A stretch of 7,407 nt of DNA, from the NCBI GenBank assembly GCA_025450155.1, contig JANWIB010000036.1, positions 1-7,407 on the forward strand, read 5' to 3'. The position numbers were made by a program, and so were the translations under genes. The notes under the pieces are model-generated. The model was not told where the DNA came from. It saw only the letters and a program-made list of their open reading frames with translations, and searched no databases. Of this stretch, positions 1 through 5,115 are shown piece after piece. Source of the stretch: Sphingobacteriaceae bacterium. GTDB taxonomy: Bacteria > Bacteroidota > Bacteroidia > Sphingobacteriales > Sphingobacteriaceae. Within the stretch, counting starts at the first letter, position 1, and every line of letters starts with the position of its first letter.

Positions 1-156
1 AATTTAAAGATATTTAGGAATATTCAGAGAATTGAGACTACATCTGGAGATAAAATTTTAGTTATCTATGGAGCAGGACATTTGAATTTACTGAATTATT
101 TTTTTGATTGTTCTCCAGAGTATAAATTGGTAAAGACAAATGATTTTCTAAAATAA
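1..156 (+). CDS. C-terminal end of a probable DUF5694 protein (5' end outside window)
   Basis: The first frame is open from base 1 to a TAA at 154-156 and gives 51 residues with no start, so this is the tail of a gene that begins left of the window. The visible part has a GDKILVIYGAGHLNLL segment (residues 16-31, with GAGH at 24-27), followed by an FFDCSPEYKLV stretch. A hydrophobic strand, then GAGH, then a helix and an 'SP-x-(Y/F)-x-LV' ending is what I recall from the C-termini of DUF5694 proteins, which are uncharacterised. The region is very A/T-rich, more so than the next gene. No terminator hairpin is evident in the 139 bases before the following gene. The family call rests on a short stretch and is moderate; that it is a coding end is more secure. 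Confidence 0.62.
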   Translation, partial: NLKIFRNIQRIETTSGDKILVIYGAGHLNLLNYFFDCSPEYKLVKTNDFLK

Positions 157-295
157 ACAACAGCCAGCATACAGCTTAGTAAAAAGAAAGGTCCGATAAA
201 ATTATATTTTTATGGGGTCGTAATAATACACTACGGTTAGGGTTAGCAGCCTTGAATGAGCACAACATTTAACAACAGCAAAATTATTTAATTCG

Positions 296-1705
296 ATGAT
301 GAACGACTTAAAAATGAATATCCGTGAAAAAATGTTTCGCGAGATGAAGGATAAAGCTATTTTTAATCAGGCCAAAGATTATGCCTTTGACTATGCAGAT
401 CATGCTTTTGATAGAAACGTTTATCCCGCGGAAGAAGCCATTGCAGGATTAGACATTTTTAACGAGGTTTTACCCGATCAATCAGGCCAGCCTGCGGATA
501 TTCTCAAACAACTTCATCACTATGGTTCGCCTGCAACCGTTTCTCAAATTTGGGGCAGGTATTTTGGTTTCGTTACCGGAGGAACTATTCCAACGGCTTT
601 AGCTGCCAAAATGCTTTCGGATTTTTGGGATCAAAATGCAGGGTTGTATGTCATGTCTCCCATTGTATCAAAACTCGAATCGGTTGTTGAAACCTGGCTT
701 AAACAGCTCTTTAACTTCCCAGATAAAACGGTAGCCGGCTTTGTTAGTGGTACTTCTATGGGCACGTTGTGCGGATTGGCAGCGGCCCGGTATAGGATAT
801 TACAACGCTTAGGTTGGGATGTGAATGAAAAAGGATTATTTGGAGCGCCAAAAATCCGGATTGTCACCGGGAAACAAGTTCACAGCTCTGCAATAAAAGG
901 CATTTCCATCTTAGGGTTTGGGAAAGACAGTATTGAATGGGTTGATGTAGATGAGCAGGGTCGAATTATCCCGGAGCAGATTCCCGCTTTAGACGATCGT
1001 ACCATTTTAATTCTACAGGCAGGTAATGTATGCAGCGGTTCGTTCGATGCTTTTGATCAGGTATGCGACAGGGCTGCTCAGGCTAATGCCTGGGTGCATA
1101 TAGATGGAGCTTTCGGCTTATGGGCTGCGGGTTCAGCTAAGCTGAAGCACTTAACCAAAGGCATGGAGAAAGCCAATTCCTGGTCGGCGGATGCGCATAA
1201 AACACTAAACACACCCTACGATTGCGGCATTGTTTTATGCAACGATAGCGAAGCGTTGGTTTCCGCTTTACAGGCTTCCGGCTCTTATCTGGTTTATGGC
1301 GATAAACGAGACGGACTGTTATATACCCCCGAAATGTCAAAACGAGCAAGAATTGTTGAATTATGGGCAACCATGAAATATTTAGGACGTCAGGGTATTG
1401 ATGAATTGGTTTATGGCTTGCACGAAAGAGCCGTTCAACTGGCAAAAGGATTAGCCGATGTAGGCTTCCAGATTTTAAATGATGTGGTATTTAACCAGGT
1501 TTTGGTAGCCTGCGAAACGGATGATCTTACCGATAGCACGTTAAAGCGAATTCAGGAATCAGGCGAATGCTGGTGCGGGGGTGCAGAATGGGATAACCGG
1601 AAAGTAATTCGTGTTAGCGTTTGTTCCTGGGCAACTACCACAGATGATATTGTACGCACTATAAAGGCATTTAAAAAAGCATATGCTGAAATAAAGAAGC
1701 CTTAA
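296..1705 (+). CDS. PLP-dependent group II decarboxylase-like protein (often named aspartate aminotransferase family)
   Basis: This is a complete 469-residue fold-type I pyridoxal-5'-phosphate enzyme of the pyridoxal-dependent decarboxylase family (glutamate, tyrosine and aromatic amino acid decarboxylases). Visible landmarks are SGTSMGT at 151-157 (cofactor phosphate loop), HSS at 196-198 (the histidine expected to stack on the PLP ring), HIDGAFG at 268-274 (Asp270 to the pyridine nitrogen, Ala272 nearby) and SADAHKTLN at 297-305, where Lys302 should form the Schiff base. The C-terminal domain ends in a conserved-looking IRVSVCSWATTTDD (438-451) with a CWCGG motif at 425-429. Length fits the family and no signal peptide or membrane segment is seen, so it should be cytosolic. 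The amino acid substrate cannot be read from the sequence, and some relatives are labelled aminotransferases without proof. The start is uncertain: ATG at 296 and 299 are adjacent, and 314 is possible; none has a Shine-Dalgarno sequence. It is followed 58 bp later by a DinB-like gene on the same strand. Confidence 0.88.
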   Translation: MMNDLKMNIREKMFREMKDKAIFNQAKDYAFDYADHAFDRNVYPAEEAIAGLDIFNEVLPDQSGQPADILKQLHHYGSPATVSQIWGRYFGFVTGGTIPTALAAKMLSDFWDQNAGLYVMSPIVSKLESVVETWLKQLFNFPDKTVAGFVSGTSMGTLCGLAAARYRILQRLGWDVNEKGLFGAPKIRIVTGKQVHSSAIKGISILGFGKDSIEWVDVDEQGRIIPEQIPALDDRTILILQAGNVCSGSFDAFDQVCDRAAQANAWVHIDGAFGLWAAGSAKLKHLTKGMEKANSWSADAHKTLNTPYDCGIVLCNDSEALVSALQASGSYLVYGDKRDGLLYTPEMSKRARIVELWATMKYLGRQGIDELVYGLHERAVQLAKGLADVGFQILNDVVFNQVLVACETDDLTDSTLKRIQESGECWCGGAEWDNRKVIRVSVCSWATTTDDIVRTIKAFKKAYAEIKKP

Positions 1706-1763
1706 TATATTCATCGTATTGCTACAATAGTTAACTTAGAGATTCTAAACTTTAAATACTAAA

Positions 1764-2279
1764 ATGATGATTGTACAATCTTTAATGGGAGAATTTGAAC
1801 ACGAGGTTCAGAATACTCGAAAACTGCTTTCGGCCATACCGGACAGCGCATTAGGTTATAAACCAGCAGATATTTCGTGGACTATGGGACAGCTTGCTTC
1901 GCATGTTGCCGAAGTGTACAACTGGTATGAGGGAACGTTCCATCAGGATGTATTTGATATGGCAGCTTATCGCTATGATAAAGGCGATATCAGTAAGGCC
2001 GGTAATATTTTGAAGAAATTTGAAGAAAATGTGGAGGCCGCCCGTTCTGCCCTGGAGCGTGCAACTGATGAAAGTATGTTTAAAGAATGGAAAATGGTGA
2101 TGGGCGGTACGGAGCCGGTGTTTCCCGTGATGCCCCGGGTTCAGGTGGTGAGGGGCTTTCTGTTTAATCACCTGTACCATCATCGCGGAGAGCTGGTGGT
2201 GTATTTGCGAGCTTCGGGTAATATCCCTCCGGGATTATACGGCCCTACTGCGGAAGAAAGCATGGCAATGGCGCAGTAA
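1764..2279 (+). CDS. DinB family protein (DinB/YfiT-like putative metalloenzyme)
   Basis: A 171-residue protein with the length and layout of the DinB/YfiT four-helix bundle superfamily. The expected metal-binding histidine triad is present: His47 in QLASHVAE and the H-x3-H pair His136/His140 in NHLYHHRGEL, followed by VVYLRASG and the usual proline-rich end (IPPGLYGP, 154-161). The family includes bacillithiol- and mycothiol-dependent transferases and many members of unknown activity; the substrate here is unknown. The name comes from a Bacillus DNA-damage-induced gene and is not the polymerase DinB. Start codons at 1764 and 1767 are adjacent; I take the first. It lies 58 bp after the decarboxylase-like gene on the same strand with no evident terminator between, so co-transcription is possible but unproven. 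Its 3' end faces the leftward SRPBCC gene across 129 bp that contain an inverted repeat. Confidence 0.88.
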   Translation: MMIVQSLMGEFEHEVQNTRKLLSAIPDSALGYKPADISWTMGQLASHVAEVYNWYEGTFHQDVFDMAAYRYDKGDISKAGNILKKFEENVEAARSALERATDESMFKEWKMVMGGTEPVFPVMPRVQVVRGFLFNHLYHHRGELVVYLRASGNIPPGLYGPTAEESMAMAQ

Positions 2280-2325
2280 TTTTTTGTTCAATAACTTTCT
2301 TTCAGTTGCTGACTAAAACACTCTT

Positions 2326-2388
2326 TGTCATTTTGAACGTTAGTGAGAATCTCTTTATAAGCTATCCTCGCTGACGTTCGATATGACA
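2326..2388. repeat. Imperfect inverted repeat (22-bp arms, 19-nt loop) in a convergent intergenic gap
   Basis: The arms are 2326-2347 (starting TGTCATTTTGAACG) and 2367-2388 (ending ACGTTCGATATGACA). Aligning the left arm to the reverse complement of the right gives 18 of 22 identities. Three of the four differences are T/C changes that stay paired as G-U in RNA made from the + strand, leaving one true mismatch. The loop is 2348-2366. It sits between the stop codons of two convergent genes (DinB-like and SRPBCC). Neither side has a strong run of T after the hairpin, so it is not a textbook intrinsic terminator, although it could still stop or protect both transcripts. It resembles palindromic intergenic repeats beginning GTCATTTCGA that I recall from Bacteroidota genomes; that resemblance is from memory. 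Confidence 0.7.
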
Positions 2389-2408
2389 ATCCACGAAAGA
2401 GAGCCAAA

Positions 2409-2804
2409 TTAGATAACGGAAACTAATTTTTCGGTTTGATAATTCACCAGCTTTTGCAACGGGCCACTGACCAGCATTTTCATCATCATGTTGAGCTCGG
2501 CAGAAACAGTCAATAAAGCTTCGGTCATGTTGATATCGGTTTCAATCAACACCCATTTTAATTCAATGTTAAAAGGGGCCTGTTGTGCCGGTATTATCAT
2601 GATACTGTTGTTAATGTTTTTATCAGCAATTTTTAAAGAAAGATTACCCATATTCTGGATAATGAATTGGGCTTCATCTGTGCTAGATGACCATCCGCTG
2701 ATCGTATCGGGCATTAATTTCTGATGATTGTTCATGTCAGAAAGGAAGGTATAAACCTCGCTAACCGATTTATTGATAATCGCTTTACTTTCAAAAATTG
2801 TCAT
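2409..2804 (-). CDS. SRPBCC (START-like) family protein
   Basis: A 131-residue protein that fits the small single-domain SRPBCC/START-like helix-grip fold, which makes a hydrophobic pocket for lipid-like or aromatic ligands. It opens with a strand and the characteristic segment FESKAIINKSVSEVYTFLSD (4-23: strand, then the helix after 'I-x-K-S-V-x-x-V-Y'), continues with several alternating beta strands, and ends in a long amphipathic helix (about 104-130, MMMKMLVSGPLQKLVNYQTEKL). No catalytic residues or signal peptide are seen and the ligand is unknown. I choose the ATG at 2804: an earlier in-frame ATG at 2843 would add 13 residues lying inside pyrE and outside the domain. From 2804 the gene starts 8 nt after the pyrE stop, so the two are almost certainly one transcript. 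This pairing with pyrE appears conserved in related bacteria, from recall. Confidence 0.85.
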   Translation of the reverse strand: MTIFESKAIINKSVSEVYTFLSDMNNHQKLMPDTISGWSSSTDEAQFIIQNMGNLSLKIADKNINNSIMIIPAQQAPFNIELKWVLIETDINMTEALLTVSAELNMMMKMLVSGPLQKLVNYQTEKLVSVI

Positions 2805-2812
2805 AAATAAAA

Positions 2813-3472
2813 TCAGGCCAGACTTTTTATAGAATTGCCCCATTCGGAAGGGTTATCACGCCATTTACGTAATATTCCGAGGTCTTCTTCCTGTATAAAA
2901 CCATTCTTAGAAGCGTAATCAATTAAAGCATTGTAATTAGATAAGGTCGCAAAACGGCATTTGGCACTTTTAAAGTTTTTTTCGGCCAGATCAAAACCAT
3001 AACTAAAAATGGCAACCAACCCTGCAACCTCGCATCCGGTTTCACGCAAGGCTTTAACAGCTTGCAAGCTACTTTTACCGGTAGAAATCAAGTCCTCCAC
3101 TACCACTACCCGTTGTCCTTCTACTAATTCGCCTTCAATTAGACTGCCGGTTCCATGTTCCTTGGGTTTTGAGCGCACATAAACAAAAGGAAGCCCTAGT
3201 TCCTGGGCAACTAAAACTCCTTGTGGAATTCCTGCTGTGGCTACACCGGCAATTGCCCCTACAGAGCCAAATTCTTCCTGAACCAATTCGGATAATTTTT
3301 GACGAATATACGTTCTCGCCACTGGATGAGACAATGTAATGCGGTTATCGCAATAGATGGGTGATTTCCATCCGGATGCCCAGGTAAACGGATTAGCAGG
3401 TTGTAATTTTATTGCTTTAATTTGTAACAAAAACTCGGCAACTTTCTGTTCAATCTCACTCTTGTTAAGCAT
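2813..3472 (-). CDS. pyrE: Orotate phosphoribosyltransferase
   Basis: A 219-residue type I phosphoribosyltransferase that joins orotate to PRPP to form orotidine 5'-monophosphate, the fifth step of de novo pyrimidine synthesis, in the cytosol. The PRPP-binding motif VVVVEDLISTGKS is at 122-134. The flexible catalytic loop carries the expected residues in VRSKPKEHGTG (99-109: Arg100, Lys102, Lys104, His106). The N-terminal orotate-binding segment FTWASGWKSPIYCDNR (29-44) is intact, and AGVATAGIPQG (75-85) provides the backbone turn near the active site. Length is normal. The start MLNKSEIEQKVAEFLLQ matches the usual N-terminus of Bacteroidota PyrE as I recall it, and no upstream in-frame extension is needed. 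The SRPBCC gene follows 8 nt downstream. The divergent NUDIX gene begins only a few bases away, and a TAnnTTTG promoter element lies 4 nt upstream of this ATG. Confidence 0.97.
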   Translation of the reverse strand: MLNKSEIEQKVAEFLLQIKAIKLQPANPFTWASGWKSPIYCDNRITLSHPVARTYIRQKLSELVQEEFGSVGAIAGVATAGIPQGVLVAQELGLPFVYVRSKPKEHGTGSLIEGELVEGQRVVVVEDLISTGKSSLQAVKALRETGCEVAGLVAIFSYGFDLAEKNFKSAKCRFATLSNYNALIDYASKNGFIQEEDLGILRKWRDNPSEWGNSIKSLA

Positions 3473-3476
3473 GGCG

Positions 3477-3484
3477 CAAATGTA
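3477..3484 (-). promoter_or_regulatory. Candidate -7 promoter element of pyrE (TACATTTG)
   Basis: Read on the - strand this is TACATTTG, a perfect match to the TAnnTTTG -7 element used by the Bacteroidota primary sigma factor. Only four bases (CGCC) separate it from the pyrE ATG, so if it is used the mRNA would have almost no leader or none. No convincing TTG-type -33 element is seen at the usual distance. The element contains the preferred ATG of the divergent NUDIX gene (3480-3482 on the + strand). Confidence 0.45.
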
Positions 3485-4079
3485 TAGAATTTATATAAAC
3501 GATACAGCCCTCATTATCACTGAAAATATTCCCCCTACCTTAAAAAAATACCAGCAAATTGATTTACAGACCTTTGATCTCTTAACTTTTTATCATAAGA
3601 TAAAAGATAATGAAATAATGGGTGTGTATATGTTGTTAACAGCAAATGCCAAGCGCTTGTTTAGTACGTTGAAAAAATCAGTAATGATGATAAAAGCTTC
3701 CGGCGGATTGGTAAGAAATCAGGAAAATAAATACCTGTTTATTTTTAGAAGAGGAAAGTGGGATTTGCCTAAAGGTAAAATTGATGAAGGAGAGAAGACA
3801 AAAAGAGCGGCAGTAAGAGAAGTAGAGGAAGAGTGTGGAATTCTTATTGATAAGGTATTAGGTAAGATATGCAAAACCTGGCATGTTTATGAGCAGGGTG
3901 AACAATTGATTTTGAAGAAAACAACCTGGTATAAAATGGAAGCTGAAAATCAGCCTTTAATACCGCAGTTAGAAGAGGGCATTACAGAAGCAAGATGGTT
4001 AGGAGAAGGTGAGTTTGCTATAGTTAAACAAAATACGTTTCCTCTAATTTTGGATGTATTGAGTTTTATTACCGATTAA
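3480..4079 (+). CDS. NUDIX hydrolase with an N-terminal extension
   Basis: A 199-residue protein with a perfect NUDIX box at 99-121: G99, E105, then R113-E114-V115, E117-E118, G120 and I121, fitting G-x5-E-x7-R-E-U-x-E-E-x-G-U. It is preceded by the common WDLPKGK entry (94-100). These residues bind divalent metal for hydrolysis of a nucleoside diphosphate linked to another group; the substrate is not readable from the box. Residues 1-70, before the NUDIX fold begins at about ASGGLV, form an extra segment (MYRIYINDTALIITENIP...) that I do not recognise as a known domain. I chose ATG 3480 because it gives a clean MYRIYIN start; ATG 3471 (MAQMYRIYIN) is equally readable but would overlap the pyrE start by 2 bp. 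Further upstream starts lie antisense inside pyrE and are unlikely. The 3' end overlaps coaD by 11 bp, tail to tail. Confidence 0.92.
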   Translation: MYRIYINDTALIITENIPPTLKKYQQIDLQTFDLLTFYHKIKDNEIMGVYMLLTANAKRLFSTLKKSVMMIKASGGLVRNQENKYLFIFRRGKWDLPKGKIDEGEKTKRAAVREVEEECGILIDKVLGKICKTWHVYEQGEQLILKKTTWYKMEAENQPLIPQLEEGITEARWLGEGEFAIVKQNTFPLILDVLSFITD

Positions 4080-4536
4080 GAAACTTCATAGCTGCTTCAG
4101 GTACAAATTTACTTACATCGCCTTTATAACGCAGAATATCCCTCACAATAGTAGAACTGATAGAAGAATAACCCGGTTTGCTGAGGATAAATATACTTTC
4201 TATGCTAGGCTCTAAAGCATGGTTCATCTGGGCAATAGCTTTTTCGTACTCAAAATCAGATACTGTTCGTATTCCACGAATCATATAACTTGCCCCAACC
4301 TTCCTGCAAAAGTCTACCGTTAAACCCTCGTAAGTAGTTACTTCAATCTTAGGTTCATCAGCAAAAACAGCCTTGAGCATCTTTTCTCGAGTTGTTGCAT
4401 CCAATAAAGAAGGCTTCGTGCTATTCACACCCACACCGATAATCACCTTATCAAATAAAGAAATAGAACGTTTTAGAATGTCCACGTGAGCTTTAGTAAC
4501 CGGATCAAAAGAACCAGGGAAAAGGGCTGTTTTCAT
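4069..4536 (-). CDS. coaD: Phosphopantetheine adenylyltransferase
   Basis: A 155-residue enzyme of normal length that transfers AMP from ATP to 4'-phosphopantetheine, giving dephospho-CoA, the penultimate step of coenzyme A synthesis. It has the bacterial CoaD signature: ALFPGSFDPVTKAH at 4-17 with the nucleotidyltransferase T-x-G-H site, RGIRTVSDFEYE at 87-98 (substrate loop), and the C-terminal ATP-binding ISSTIVR at 126-132. The T/H-x-G-H motif reads TKAH (14-17), with alanine in place of glycine but the catalytic His17 kept. The ATG is followed directly by the conserved ALFPGSFDP strand, so the start is secure. It follows rsmD after 36 nt that hold a short heptamer repeat and a candidate promoter element. 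Its last 11 bases overlap the end of the convergent NUDIX gene. Confidence 0.97.
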   Translation of the reverse strand: MKTALFPGSFDPVTKAHVDILKRSISLFDKVIIGVGVNSTKPSLLDATTREKMLKAVFADEPKIEVTTYEGLTVDFCRKVGASYMIRGIRTVSDFEYEKAIAQMNHALEPSIESIFILSKPGYSSISSTIVRDILRYKGDVSKFVPEAAMKFLNR

Positions 4537-4542
4537 TTTTTA

Positions 4543-4570
4543 AAGTTAGAAGTTAAAAGTCAAAAGTAGA
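4543..4570. repeat. Four tandem heptamers in the rsmD-coaD gap
   Basis: On the + strand the units are AAGTTAG (4543-4549), AAGTTAA (4550-4556), AAGTCAA (4557-4563) and AAGTAGA (4564-4570). All share AAGT in perfect 7-base register. They fill 28 of the 36 bases between the rsmD stop and the coaD start. Runs of GTTAAAAGTCAAAAGT-type heptamers are, from memory, common between genes in Bacteroidota. The coaD candidate -7 element lies inside the array. Confidence 0.75.
4561..4568 (-). promoter_or_regulatory. Candidate -7 promoter element of coaD (TACTTTTG)
   Basis: On the - strand this reads TACTTTTG, a perfect TAnnTTTG match, ending 24 nt before the coaD ATG. That spacing would give a short leader. 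A TTG lies 12 nt upstream, which is closer than the usual -33 distance, so the upstream element is not convincing. The match falls within the tandem heptamer array, so it may be a by-product of that repeat; coaD may also simply be read from the rsmD transcript. Confidence 0.4.
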
Positions 4571-4572
4571 GC

Positions 4573-5115
4573 TTATGTAGCAATATGTTGAAAAAAGCTA
4601 AATGAAGAATATCCATATTTCCGTTGTTCCGTAAACTCCGGATAATAGTCTAATTTTATAGTGGAGGGGTGTTCAACAATCAATATGCCTTCCGGAAGTA
4701 GTAAATCTCTTTCAAAAACTAGTTTAGGAATTGTTGGAAGTTGCGGCATATCATAAGGTGCATCAGCAAAAATGATAGTGTATTTAACCTGATGCTGACT
4801 TAAAAACTTCAATACATCGGCCTTATAAGCATGAATAGCCAGTAGGTTTAGCGATTTAGCCGTTGTTTTTAAATAACTATAACAGCCAAAGCTTTTGTCC
4901 ACCGAAACGATTTCAGGAACACCTCTTGAGGCAAATTCAAGCGAAATACTCCCCGTTCCACTAAACAAATCGAGTACGTTAATCTCTTCAAAATCGAATT
5001 GATTACTTAAAATATTAAATAAGGCTTCTTTAGCCATATCAGTAGTAGGCCGTACGGGCAAATTTCCCGGTGGCGATAAGCGGAAACCTTTCAGTTTTCC
5101 ACTTATTATTCGCAT
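4573..5115 (-). CDS. rsmD: 16S rRNA (guanine(966)-N2)-methyltransferase, RsmD family
   Basis: A 180-residue class I SAM-dependent methyltransferase expected to make m2G966 in 16S rRNA of the small ribosomal subunit. The N-terminus MRIISGKLKG...RPTTDMAKEALFNIL (1-35) is diagnostic of RsmD: the RxI(I/S)G opening and the 'RPT-x-D-x-x-KEALFN' helix. The SAM-binding motif I is VLDLFSGTGS (47-56), with an acidic end to the next strand at VD73. Motif IV, normally (D/N)PPY, reads DAPY at 118-121 (ATIIFADAPYDM context; the codon is GCA). Length is typical. The ATG is fixed by the RIISG start. Its first 10 bases overlap the end of the DUF3822 gene, implying coupled expression, and coaD follows after 36 nt. 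Adjacency of rsmD and coaD is widespread among bacteria. Confidence 0.95.
   Translation of the reverse strand: MRIISGKLKGFRLSPPGNLPVRPTTDMAKEALFNILSNQFDFEEINVLDLFSGTGSISLEFASRGVPEIVSVDKSFGCYSYLKTTAKSLNLLAIHAYKADVLKFLSQHQVKYTIIFADAPYDMPQLPTIPKLVFERDLLLPEGILIVEHPSTIKLDYYPEFTEQRKYGYSSFSFFQHIAT

Noticed and set aside
235..246. Two copies of a telomere-like GGTTAG unit in the gap before the decarboxylase-like gene
   Set aside because: Only two units, with no extension or pairing partner; expected by chance and without a role in a bacterial chromosome.
631..1445. Minus-strand open frames of 78 and 102 codons under the decarboxylase-like gene
   Set aside because: Their predicted proteins show no domain and the + strand frame is clearly the conserved one; they are coding shadows.
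1851..2183. Minus-strand open frame of 110 codons under the DinB-like gene
   Set aside because: Histidine-rich, non-domain sequence mirroring the real + strand gene; no independent support.
2805..2843. Longer start for the SRPBCC gene at 2843
   Set aside because: It would overlap pyrE by 31 bp and add 13 residues ahead of the normal domain start; ATG 2804 lies 8 nt after the pyrE stop.
3357..3479. Longer N-terminus for the NUDIX protein starting at 3357
   Set aside because: The extra residues are antisense to the conserved pyrE N-terminal coding region and contain no domain; ATG 3480 (or 3471) gives a clean start.
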